Shown piece after piece: positions 56,170-64,000 of a DNA stretch of 64,000 nt (positions are counted from its first letter, which is position 1; every line of letters begins with the position of its first letter). Position numbers and translations under genes: made by a program. The stretch spans positions 3,906,001 through 3,970,000 of the forward strand of contig NZ_CP075583.1 of assembly GCF_023509035.1 (NCBI RefSeq). Reading direction: 5' to 3'. Below the pieces are notes generated by a model, which searched no databases, was not told the origin of the DNA, and worked only from the letters and a program-made list of their open reading frames with translations. This stretch comes from Janthinobacterium lividum (GTDB lineage: Bacteria; Pseudomonadota; Gammaproteobacteria; Burkholderiales; Burkholderiaceae_D).

Positions 56170-56604
56170 ATGCGCCTTTTTTTTCATTCGATATGCTGTG
56201 CCAGCCTGGTCTGTCTTTCCACAGGCGCCATGGCTGCACAGGAAGCAAGGGCGCTGCCCTTGCTTGCCGGGCCAGAGTTGAGTCTACAGATTGTTGCTCT
56301 GACGAACACTTCGCTGACGGCGCTGATGCCGTTGACGGCGGATAGAACTTTTGCCGGGAGCCTTGGCCGGCCCGCTGGCGAATACGCGCTGGATCAGGCG
56401 CGTGGCGGCACCGATACCGTTACCAATGAAGCGCGCCTGAGTGGCTTTGTCACTGGTAACTCGGCCAGCTACATCAGCACGGGGGCCAACACCATCGATG
56501 GCGCCGCGTTTGCCAACGCCTCCGGCATCCCGATCGTCATTCAGAACTCGGGCGCCAATGTGTTGATCCAGAACGCCACCATCATCAATTTGCAGTTGCG
56601 CTAG
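56170..56604 (+). CDS. Small secreted protein of the Fap-like operon with an LDQARGG motif
   Basis: The 144-residue protein has a signal peptide (MRLFFHSICCASLVCLSTGA, ending AMAAQ), then a spacer, an LDQARGG motif at 74-80 and a C-terminal segment (PIVIQNSGANVLIQNATIIN) that resembles the C-terminus of the Gly-rich protein. Double-glycine motifs are cut sites for C39 peptidases such as the one encoded next. Start choice: the ATG at 56170 has AGGGG 6 bases upstream; ATGs at 56152 and 56164 are also possible. A minor subunit or nucleator is likely by analogy with Fap. Confidence 0.75.
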   Translation: MRLFFHSICCASLVCLSTGAMAAQEARALPLLAGPELSLQIVALTNTSLTALMPLTADRTFAGSLGRPAGEYALDQARGGTDTVTNEARLSGFVTGNSASYISTGANTIDGAAFANASGIPIVIQNSGANVLIQNATIINLQLR

Positions 56605-56606
56605 GC

Positions 56607-57347
56607 ATGACGATATCCAGCACATTCTCGCTGCTCATGCTGTGCCTGCCTTTACTTGGCGGGCTGGCATCCCCAAGCGCTGGCGCGGCCGATATCGGCG
56701 CCTTCGGCAGCGCGCGCTTTGATGTGCCAGTTATCAGCATGCGCGAGGCGCGTTTCCAGCGCACCTTGCATCAGCAATACGACTTCAGTTGTGGTTCCGC
56801 CGCGGTGGCCACCCTGCTGACCCATCATTACGCCGATCCTGTGACGGAGGAGTTTGTTTTTGAGCAAATGTACCAGCAAGGTGATCAGCAAAAGATCCGC
56901 CGCGAAGGATTTTCCTTGCTCGATATTAAGCGTTTCCTTGGGACCCGAGGCTTTCTGGCCGATGGGTTTCAGTTGCCGCTGGATAAGTTAGTCGAGGCGG
57001 GCTTTCCCGCCATCGTGCTGGTGGCCGAGAAAGGCTACCGGCATTTTGTCGTGGTCAAGGGGCTGAACCAGAGCCGCGTGTTGATCGGTGATCCGGCCGG
57101 CGGCACGCGGGCCATGCCGCGCGCCGGTTTCGAGGCGATCTGGCAGGGCCGTTTGCTGTTTGTGATCCATGGACGCGCGACGCCGGCCACACCGGGCCCG
57201 GCGGCGGCTGAGGTGGCAATGCAGGAGGCCCGCTTCAATGATGTCGATGACTGGCGCGCGGCGCCGCAAGCGCCACTGGGGATGGCGATCAGCCGCAGCG
57301 GCCTCGATCAGATCACCATGCCGAAGAATGATGGTGGGAATTTTTAA
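56607..57347 (+). CDS. C39 family peptidase, FapD-like
   Basis: The 246-residue protein has a signal peptide (to about residue 28, ending AGAAD) and a papain-like C39 domain with Cys62 in QYDFSCGSAAVATLL, His146 in YRHFVVVKG and Asp162 in IGDPAGG. C39 enzymes cut after double-glycine leaders; FapD in Pseudomonas is a periplasmic member required for amyloid export. The two small proteins beside it carry QARGG, a matching candidate cut site. It starts 2 bases after the preceding stop. Confidence 0.9.
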   Translation: MTISSTFSLLMLCLPLLGGLASPSAGAADIGAFGSARFDVPVISMREARFQRTLHQQYDFSCGSAAVATLLTHHYADPVTEEFVFEQMYQQGDQQKIRREGFSLLDIKRFLGTRGFLADGFQLPLDKLVEAGFPAIVLVAEKGYRHFVVVKGLNQSRVLIGDPAGGTRAMPRAGFEAIWQGRLLFVIHGRATPATPGPAAAEVAMQEARFNDVDDWRAAPQAPLGMAISRSGLDQITMPKNDGGNF

Positions 57348-57376
57348 TGGCGGGCAAACGCCGCGCTGGAGGATGT

Positions 57377-57880
57377 ATGCACAAGAAAGAGCGGTGGATG
57401 GCTGCCAGCCTGGCGTGCCTGCTTGTTGCCGCGCAGAATGCTTACGCCGCACTGCCCGAAGCGGGATGGACGGCGGTCAGCGATGAAACGCTGGAGCAGG
57501 CACGGGGCGGCTTCGACATGCCAGGTGGCTTGAGCCTGTCTTTGGGAATCGAGCGCCTGGTCAGCATCAATGGCAACGTGGTTTCCAGCGTGGCGTTCAC
57601 GATTGCCGATGTGGCGCACCTGAGCGTCGAGGAAGCGAGCCTGGCGCGTACGGCAATCACGTCGATGAATGTCTTGCAAAATGGCGCCGGCAACGTATTT
57701 TCACCAGGCCCGATGGCGCAAACGATGGCCGGCACCGTGATCCAGAACAGCTTGAATGACCAGGTCTTGCGCACCCAGACGATCGTCAATAGCAGCGTGA
57801 ACAGTCTTGCATTGCTGAAGTTGGCGAACTTTCAGGACACCTTGCAAAATGCGCTAAGCACGGTGGCAGGTCCCAAATAG
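57377..57880 (+). CDS. Small secreted FapE-like protein with an LEQARGG motif
   Basis: The 167-residue protein has a signal peptide (MHKKERWMAASLACLLVAAQ, ending NAYA), a short acidic propeptide, an LEQARGG motif with the two glycines at residues 44-45, then a domain (GLSLSLGIERLVSINGNVVS) and a TVIQNSLNDQVLR segment. This layout (leader, double glycine, mature part) fits a C39 substrate. The ATG at 57377 has GGAGG 5 bases upstream; the ATG at 57347 overlaps the peptidase stop and lacks a site. Confidence 0.8.
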   Translation: MHKKERWMAASLACLLVAAQNAYAALPEAGWTAVSDETLEQARGGFDMPGGLSLSLGIERLVSINGNVVSSVAFTIADVAHLSVEEASLARTAITSMNVLQNGAGNVFSPGPMAQTMAGTVIQNSLNDQVLRTQTIVNSSVNSLALLKLANFQDTLQNALSTVAGPK

Positions 57881-57996
57881 GGTTTTCAGCAAGCCGCCTG
57901 GATTCCCCGGGCGGTATCGTGCAGTAGCGCCGGGCCTTTGCGGTGGTGTTGCCAGGGCCGGCTACTGACAGGCAGGGCTTGTCATCGGGAGAGACT

Positions 57997-59333
57997 ATGC
58001 GGCATCTTTACTTATTGCGATTCGGTACGGTGGGTGTGTCGGCGTTGCTGCTGTGTACGGCTGTTCAGGCCCAGCAATCGCCCGGCACCGGCCAGGATGA
58101 TCTGGTGGCGCAGTTGGCAAGCCTGAAGGCGCAACTGGCCGAACAGCGGCAGCAGCTGGAACTGCTGCGTGCATCGATGCAAGAGCAGCAGCACCGCATT
58201 GAGGTGCTGCAGGGCGCTGCGCCTCTCGACAATAACCTCCTGGCCAGGCAGCGGGGCACGGGTTTGCGGGGGGCATATCTGTCGCTGGCCGAGGCTCAGG
58301 ACACCGTGTCCGCTCCGGAGACGCCGCCGCCATCGACGCCCCAGCCGGTGGGGCAAGCTCCCAGCCCCCCATCCGGCCGCCTGAGGTGGCGCCGCTGTTC
58401 GAGCAGCCAGGCGTGCTGACGGCCAAGGGGAAATATGTGCTGGAACCGTCGATGCAATTCGGTTACTCGTCCAGCAATAGGGTCGCCCTGGTCGGTTACA
58501 CCATTATTCCCGCATTGTTGATCGGTTTGATCGATGTGCGCGAAGTCAAGCGCAATACCTTCACGGCCGCCCTGGCCGTGCGTACCGGCTTGAGCAACCG
58601 TCTTGAAGTCGAAGCCAAGGTGCCCTATGTCTATCGTTCTGATGCCACCGTCAGCCGCGAACTGTTTACGGGCACGGCCGTAGAGCGGGTTTTCGACACC
58701 AGCGGGCGCGCCTTGGGCGATATCGAGGTGGCCGCCCGTTACCAACTGAACAATGGCGGCACCGATAAGCCATACTACGTGGCCGGCCTGCGCTTCAAGT
58801 CGCGCACCGGACGCGATCCGTTCGAGGTTGTCACCGACTGTACGCAACGCTGCGTGGGCGAGAATGTGACTGGTACGGGCTTGCCGATGGACTTGCCCAC
58901 CGGCTCCGGTTTCTATTCCCTGCAGCCCAGCCTGACCTGGCTGTTTCCCTCTGATCCGGCCGTATTCTTTGGCAGCATCAGCTACCTGCACAGCTTCAAG
59001 CGCACCGATGTCAGCCGCCTGGTGCTCAATGGCGTACGCGAACCTCTGGGCACCATCGAGCCTGGGAAAATTTTCGGCGTGAATTTCGGCATCGGCCTGG
59101 CGCTGAATGAAAAGGCGTCGCTCAGCCTGGGCTACGATCACAGCAGCGTTGGACGCACGCGTCAAAATGGCGTGACCGTGCCCGGTTCCGTGCGCACGCA
59201 GCTTGGCACCTTGCTGATGGGGTTTTCGTATCGCCTTAGCAAGGACCGGAGCTTGAACGTGTCGGTGGGCGCCGGTCTGACGCGCGACACCCCGGACGTT
59301 TCCATTTCGGTCCGGGTGCCGATGACCTTTTAA
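57997..59333 (+). CDS. FapF-like outer-membrane barrel with coiled-coil plug, one frameshift
   Basis: About 445 residues after repair. A signal peptide ending AVQAQQ is followed by a coiled coil (about 33-75; LVAQLASLKAQLAEQRQQLE), a Pro-rich linker and a barrel of about 300 residues ending in Phe (SVRVPMTF), the BAM-recognition end. FapF of Pseudomonas has the same coiled-coil-plus-barrel plan and exports Fap amyloid subunits. The linker crosses a C run at 58365-58370; one added base joins the frames (giving PPIRPPEVAPLFEQ). GGGAGAG precedes the ATG. It should secrete the operon's cargo. Confidence 0.82.
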
Positions 59334-59384
59334 CGGCGGGCGGGGAGGGCAAGGCAGCCCCGACAGGCTGCCGCTCGCTCGCCC

Positions 59385-59927
59385 CTAGCGGCCAGCCATC
59401 GCCGACGCAATCTCGATCGAACTCAGTTTCCAGCCCCACACGCCATGGCGAAGCAGGACCAGCGCGCCTTCCTGCGCATTGCCATCCTTCGCCCGCACAA
59501 TGAAGGTGTTTACGCCGGCATAGCCTGCCGAATAGTTGGCCTTCTTCTGCGCGCCATCGGCGGGCGCATCCGTATTCGCATCTGCTTGCGGGCTGACGGC
59601 GCTCTTGTTGACCAGCGCGACGACGCCGGCAGGCGAGACCATGGTGTCGACCATCTTGCCCAGCATGGCGCTGGCGATCGACTCCCCCAGGGCGGCCAGC
59701 GGGTTGCCGCTGCCGGCTGTCGCTTCGATGCTGCGGGCCATGCTGGCTTCCAGCTGCGTCTTGACGCTGGTGCGCAAGGCTGGGAAGTCCACATGTGCGG
59801 CCAAGGCTTCGGCATTGCGTTCGGCCAGCGCAGCCTTGATCTGGTGCAAGGCGTAATACGGCGAAGCATAGGCGGTGACAGCGACGGCAATGACGGCTAC
59901 GGCCGCGGCGATAGTGATTTTTTTCAA
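59385..59927 (-). CDS. DUF2939 family exported protein
   Basis: The 180-residue protein has an N-terminal membrane or signal helix (MKKITIAAAVAVIAVAVTAY) followed by the DUF2939 pattern SPYYALHQIKAALAERNAEA, HVDFPALRTSVKTQLEASMA and a C-terminal WGWKLSSIEI. The function is unknown. It is convergent with the FapF-like gene. Confidence 0.88.
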   Translation of the reverse strand: MKKITIAAAVAVIAVAVTAYASPYYALHQIKAALAERNAEALAAHVDFPALRTSVKTQLEASMARSIEATAGSGNPLAALGESIASAMLGKMVDTMVSPAGVVALVNKSAVSPQADANTDAPADGAQKKANYSAGYAGVNTFIVRAKDGNAQEGALVLLRHGVWGWKLSSIEIASAMAGR

Positions 59928-60148
59928 GTGAGACCTATACGGTGATGAGAAGAAAAACGGTGTCAGCGCAGCGTAGCTGCTAAATGGCGATACAGCAATA
60001 ATATTTTCTTGCCATTATTCTCATCCTGTTTTCTCCGTCGCGCGAAGTGCGCTGCCCTTGGCCAGTATAGAGTGATGAGGGTGGGTGCTGTATAATGGGA
60101 GAAAAGTACTTAACTAGCTGTTTTAACTGAATAAAGACCCAATATCAC

Positions 60149-61747
60149 ATGCTATCTACAGCTAACATTACGATGCAGTTTGGCGCCAAGCCATTGTTTG
60201 AGAATATCTCCGTCAAGTTCGGCGACGGCAACCGCTATGGTTTGATCGGCGCGAACGGCTGCGGCAAGTCGACGTTCATGAAGATCCTGGGCGGCGACCT
60301 GGATCCGTCGGGCGGCAATGTCATGCTCGATACCAACGAGCGCCTGGGCAAGCTGCGCCAGGACCAATTTGCGTTTGAAGACATGCGCGTCCTCGACGTG
60401 GTCATGATGGGCCACACGGAAATGTGGGCCGCCATCCAGCAACGCGACGCGATCTACGCGAATCCGGAAGCAACGGATGACGACTACATGCAGGCAGCCG
60501 ATCTGGAAGGCAAAGTCTCCGAATACGACGGCTACACGGCCGAATCGCGCGCCGGCGAACTGCTGCTGGGCGCCGGTGTCGCCATCGAGCTGCATCAAGG
60601 TCCGATGAGCAATGTCTCGCCAGGCTGGAAGCTGCGCGTGCTGCTGGCGCAGGCGCTGTTCTCGAACCCGGACATCCTGCTGCTCGACGAGCCGACGAAT
60701 AACCTCGATATCAACACGATTCGCTGGCTGGAAGACGTGCTCAACGAGCGCAATTCCACCATGATCATCATTTCCCATGATCGCCACTTCCTGAACCAGG
60801 TCTGCACCCACGTAGCCGATATGGACTACGGTACCCTGAAGATTTATCCAGGCAACTACGACGAATACATGTTCGCTTCGACCCAGGCGCGCAACCAGCA
60901 GCTGGCCAACAACGCGAAAGCGAAAGACAAGGTTGCCGAGCTGCAGGAATTCGTGCGCCGCTTCGCCGCGAACAAATCCAAGGCCCGCCAGGCCACGTCG
61001 CGCGCCAAGCAGATCGAAAAGATCAAGGTCGACGACATCAAGCCATCGTCGCGTGCCTATCCGTTCGTGCGTTTCGACGGCGAAAAGAAATTGCACCGCC
61101 TGGCCGTGGAAGTCGAGAACATCTCGAAAGGTTTTGACCGCCAGTTGTTCAAGAATTTCAGCATCATGGTCGAGGCGGGCGAACGCATCGCCATCATCGG
61201 CGCCAACGGCGCCGGCAAGACCACCATGCTGCGTTGCATCGCGGGCGACATCGCGGGCCTGCAGCCTGATCAAGGCCGCGTGAAGTGGGCGGAAAACGCC
61301 AACGTGGGCTACATGCCGCAAGACCCGACGGAAGATTTCGCCAAGGACACGAACCTGACCGACTGGATCGGCCAGTGGACGAAAGAGGGCGACGACGACC
61401 AGGCCGTGCGATCCATCCTGGGCCGCTTGCTGTTCGGCGGTGACGATGTGAAAAAGGCTGTCAAGGTGCTGTCCGGCGGTGAAAAAGGCCGCATGATGTA
61501 CGGCAAGCTGATGCTGGGCCGCCACAACGTGCTGATGCTCGATGAGCCGACCAACCACATGGACATGGAATCGATCGAATCCTTGAACATCGCGCTGGAA
61601 AAGTACGCGGGCACCCTGATGTTCGTCTCGCATGACCGCGAATTCGTGTCTTCGCTGGCCAATCGCATCATCGAGATCAAGGAAGATGAAGTGGTCGATT
61701 ACCGCGGCAACTACGAAGACTATTTGAAGAGCCAGGGTATTGATTAA
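60149..61747 (+). CDS. ybiT: ABC-F family ATPase, YbiT-like
   Basis: The 532-residue soluble protein has two ABC domains joined by a basic helical linker (about 240-300) and no membrane part. Site 1: [26 protein letters not shown]. Site 2: [34 protein letters not shown]. Note that the first signature motif is VSPGWKLR instead of LSGGx. ABC-F proteins act at the ribosome in translation. The length and the linker match YbiT rather than EttA or Uup. The 221-base gap before it is mostly empty. Confidence 0.9.
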   Translation: MLSTANITMQFGAKPLFENISVKFGDGNRYGLIGANGCGKSTFMKILGGDLDPSGGNVMLDTNERLGKLRQDQFAFEDMRVLDVVMMGHTEMWAAIQQRDAIYANPEATDDDYMQAADLEGKVSEYDGYTAESRAGELLLGAGVAIELHQGPMSNVSPGWKLRVLLAQALFSNPDILLLDEPTNNLDINTIRWLEDVLNERNSTMIIISHDRHFLNQVCTHVADMDYGTLKIYPGNYDEYMFASTQARNQQLANNAKAKDKVAELQEFVRRFAANKSKARQATSRAKQIEKIKVDDIKPSSRAYPFVRFDGEKKLHRLAVEVENISKGFDRQLFKNFSIMVEAGERIAIIGANGAGKTTMLRCIAGDIAGLQPDQGRVKWAENANVGYMPQDPTEDFAKDTNLTDWIGQWTKEGDDDQAVRSILGRLLFGGDDVKKAVKVLSGGEKGRMMYGKLMLGRHNVLMLDEPTNHMDMESIESLNIALEKYAGTLMFVSHDREFVSSLANRIIEIKEDEVVDYRGNYEDYLKSQGID

Positions 61748-61884
61748 TATCTAAGGCAATATGCCGGATGAGGCGCCAGTCGCGCATCCGGCAGCACCAC
61801 ACCGACGCGCCGCGGTTTTTTCGTTCCGGCGCACTTGCTTTATTGCGTTCGTGCCGGTCTATCCCGTTTTTGTTTGACACAGCC

Positions 61885-63018
61885 ATGCAAACTTTAGCCA
61901 TCAAATCCGTCGAGTATGAACATCCACAAGACGGAGCCAGCTGCACTGCCCACGCCTGGGCACGCACGCCAGCGACGCCTTCCCCGGCTGAAAAAGCCGA
62001 ACTGATCACGCGCATCAAGCGCCTGCTGATCGAGCGCGAAGCCGTGCTCGTTGCCCACTACTACGTTGATGCCGACCTGCAAGACCTGGCCGAAGCCACG
62101 GGCGGCTGCGTCTCCGATTCCCTGGAAATGGCCCGCTTCGGGCGCGACCATCCGGCCAAGACCCTGGTCGTGGCAGGCGTGCGTTTCATGGGCGAAACGG
62201 CCAAGATCCTCAGTCCCGAGAAAACCGTGCTGATGCCGGACCTCGACGCGACCTGTTCGCTCGATCTCGGTTGCCCGGTGGACGAATTCACGGCCTTCTG
62301 CGATGCCCATCCGGATCGCACGGTGGTGGTCTACGCCAACACCAGCGCGGCCGTCAAAGCGCGCGCCGACTGGATGGTGACGTCGTCGATTGGCCTCGAC
62401 ATCGTCGCCCACCTGCATGCGCAGGGCAAGAAAATCCTCTGGGCGCCCGATAAACACCTGGGTTCGTATATCCAGAAGGAAACGGGCGCCGACATGCTGC
62501 TGTGGCAGGGTAGCTGCCTGGTGCACGACGAATTCAAGGGCATCGAACTCGATCTGCTCAAGGAAGAGTATCCGCAAGCCAAGGTGCTCGTGCATCCGGA
62601 GTCGCCCGCGAACGTGGTGGCGCTGGCTGACATGGTCGGTTCGACGTCGCAAATGATTGCCGCAGCGCAAACCATGGATACGGATACCTTCATCGTCGCC
62701 ACCGACAACGGCATCCTGCACAAGATGCGCGCGGCCGCACCGGGCAAGCGCTTCATCGAAGCGCCCACGGCTGGCAACAGCGCCACGTGCAAGAGTTGCG
62801 CGCATTGCCCGTGGATGGCCATGAATGGCTTGCTGAACCTGGCGGAAACGCTGGAAAACATGCACAACGAAATCCACGTCGATCCTGCCGTCGGCCAGCT
62901 GGCTGTGCGCTCGATCAATCGCATGCTCGACTTCGCCGCCGCCAAGAAGGCGGGCCTCAAGCCAGGTGCGGACCTGGCAAAAGAAACCACATTGTTCCAA
63001 GGAATCGGTCCAGCATGA
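61885..63018 (+). CDS. nadA: Quinolinate synthase NadA
   Basis: The 377-residue enzyme makes quinolinate from iminoaspartate and dihydroxyacetone phosphate using a 4Fe-4S cluster. It is recognised from [40 protein letters not shown], and cysteine segments DLGCPVDEF and [13 protein letters not shown]. The ATG at 61885 is chosen; an in-frame ATG at 61768 lies in spacer. Its stop overlaps the nadC start, giving a two-enzyme NAD operon. Confidence 0.95.
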   Translation: MQTLAIKSVEYEHPQDGASCTAHAWARTPATPSPAEKAELITRIKRLLIEREAVLVAHYYVDADLQDLAEATGGCVSDSLEMARFGRDHPAKTLVVAGVRFMGETAKILSPEKTVLMPDLDATCSLDLGCPVDEFTAFCDAHPDRTVVVYANTSAAVKARADWMVTSSIGLDIVAHLHAQGKKILWAPDKHLGSYIQKETGADMLLWQGSCLVHDEFKGIELDLLKEEYPQAKVLVHPESPANVVALADMVGSTSQMIAAAQTMDTDTFIVATDNGILHKMRAAAPGKRFIEAPTAGNSATCKSCAHCPWMAMNGLLNLAETLENMHNEIHVDPAVGQLAVRSINRMLDFAAAKKAGLKPGADLAKETTLFQGIGPA

Positions 63019-63881
63019 GTACCCTCGTTAATTCTTTCGCTCCCTTCGATCCGGCCCTGGCGCGCGCGTTCGAAGGCAATTTGCTGGCCGCCTTGCTGGA
63101 AGACGTGGGCCAGTGCGACCTGACGGGCGAGCTGGTGCCGCCCGACCATATCGTCACGGCCAGAGTCATCGTGCGCGAAGCGGCCGTGCTGTGCGGCGCG
63201 CCGTGGTTCGAAGGCATCATGAAAAGCCTGGACCGCAGCATCGATATCGCTTGGCATTACGCCGAAGCCGACATGATGACGGCCGACAGCGTCGTTTGCA
63301 CGATCCAGGCGCCCGCGCGCGCCTTGCTCACGGCCGAGCGCAGCGCCCTCAATTTCCTGCAACTGCTGTCGGCCGTGGCCACGGCCACGCGCCAGTACGT
63401 CGATGTGGTCGCCGGCACCAAGGCGTCCATCCTCGACACGCGCAAGACCCTGCCTGGCCTGCGCCTGGCGCAAAAGTATGCGGTGCGCGTCGGCGGTGGC
63501 AAGAACCAGCGCCTGGCCCTGTACGATGGCATCCTGATCAAGGAAAACCATATCGCGGCCGCGGGCGGCGTCAGCCAGGCCCTGGAAAATGCGCGTAACC
63601 TCGACGCGGGCGTGCCCGTGCAGATCGAGGTGGAAACCCTGGCGCAATTGCAGGAAGCGCTGAACGCGGGCGCCGTCTCCGTCTTGCTCGATAACTTCAG
63701 CAACGACATGATGCGCGAAGCCGTGGCCTTGACGAATGGCCGCGCCTTGCTGGAAGCGTCGGGCGGCATCAATGTCGACACCGTGCGCGCCATTGCCGAA
63801 ACGGGTGTGGACCGCATCTCGATCGGCAGCCTGACCAAGGATGTGCGGGCTACTGATTACTCCTTGCGCATCGTCGGCTGA
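63015..63881 (+). CDS. nadC: Nicotinate-nucleotide diphosphorylase NadC
   Basis: The 288-residue enzyme converts quinolinate and PRPP to nicotinate mononucleotide. Motifs include [54 protein letters not shown] and a C-terminal [16 protein letters not shown]. The ATG overlaps the nadA stop (ATGA). The next gene's ATG overlaps its stop, so a third gene is coupled to the NAD pair. Confidence 0.95.
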   Translation: MSTLVNSFAPFDPALARAFEGNLLAALLEDVGQCDLTGELVPPDHIVTARVIVREAAVLCGAPWFEGIMKSLDRSIDIAWHYAEADMMTADSVVCTIQAPARALLTAERSALNFLQLLSAVATATRQYVDVVAGTKASILDTRKTLPGLRLAQKYAVRVGGGKNQRLALYDGILIKENHIAAAGGVSQALENARNLDAGVPVQIEVETLAQLQEALNAGAVSVLLDNFSNDMMREAVALTNGRALLEASGGINVDTVRAIAETGVDRISIGSLTKDVRATDYSLRIVG

Positions 63882-64000
63882 TGAACAGGGCAGGGCGGCG
63901 CCTGCTGGCCTTGGCGCTGCTGTGGCCAGCATTCGCCGTGCCAGTGCAGGCGCGCGAGCTGCTGGCCGTGGGCGCGCAGTTCGAGCGCGTCTTCGAATAC
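63881..64000 (+). CDS. Start of an exported protein, cut off by the window end
   Basis: The ATG overlaps the nadC stop (TGATG). The visible 40 residues are a signal peptide ([20 protein letters not shown], cleaved near VQA) and the first mature residues RELLAVGAQFERVFEY, which would suit a periplasmic solute-binding protein. The family cannot be settled from this fragment. Confidence 0.6.
   Translation, partial: MNRAGRRLLALALLWPAFAVPVQARELLAVGAQFERVFEY

Noticed and set aside
60152..61633. 493-codon minus-strand ORF over the ABC-F gene
   Set aside because: Antisense shadow of a strongly conserved gene.

Overview
This 64 kb window is GC-rich chromosomal DNA of a betaproteobacterium, most likely Oxalobacteraceae (Janthinobacterium, Duganella or Massilia type). 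That assignment is an inference. It rests on codon use, on a complete phcBSRQ-type quorum-sensing operon, on a Fap-like secretion operon, and on the general gene content. No rRNA, tRNA, CRISPR array, transposase or integrase was seen.

Layout. 1-5.2 kb: XRE-cupin regulator and GNAT pair, a chemoreceptor, small membrane and cytochrome c genes, and an RhtA-like exporter. 5.3-8.7 kb: an AT-richer accessory island with a KTSC-domain gene broken by a stop codon and four same-strand orphan genes separated by a repeated intergenic element. 9.2-13.7 kb: beta-propeller phytase with a TonB-dependent receptor behind a Pho box. 14-15.9 kb: a degenerate GGDEF protein coupled to an AraC regulator. 16.2-21 kb: phcB, phcS, phcR and phcQ, which by family make and sense a 3-hydroxy fatty acid methyl ester. 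21-28.3 kb: SRPBCC protein, secreted nuclease, and M28 and M16 peptidases. 28.4-31 kb: a Phd/RelE toxin-antitoxin pair, a PAS-GGDEF cyclase and a histidine kinase. 31.3-33 kb: queE, queD and tadA. 33-36.8 kb: a haem receptor behind a Fur-type site, plus a HemS/HmuS-family protein that carries an export signal. 37-51.4 kb: hydrolases, ldcA, DUF418, YedK, mntP, uppP, several secreted proteins of unknown role, a DUF6138 protein, a histidine kinase and a DUF3334 protein. 52.8-59.3 kb: a sigma-54 activator facing a canonical -24/-12 promoter and an operon with a Gly-rich secreted protein, two small secreted proteins with an L[DE]QARGG motif, a C39 (double-glycine) peptidase and a FapF-like outer-membrane barrel. 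59.4-64 kb: DUF2939, an ABC-F ATPase, nadA, nadC and a truncated exported protein.

The most interesting unit is the 52.8-59.3 kb locus. It looks like a sigma-54-controlled, Fap-like secretion system whose main cargo is a PGRS-like Gly/Ala-rich protein. The phcBSRQ operon and the Pho-regulated phytase/receptor pair are the other coherent systems.

Quality note. Eight genes (RhtA-like exporter, phytase, TonB receptor, GGDEF, phcB, YedK, DUF6138, FapF-like barrel) each carry one frameshift inside a homopolymer run. Uncorrected sequencing indels are the simplest explanation, so these genes are annotated across the shift as probably intact.
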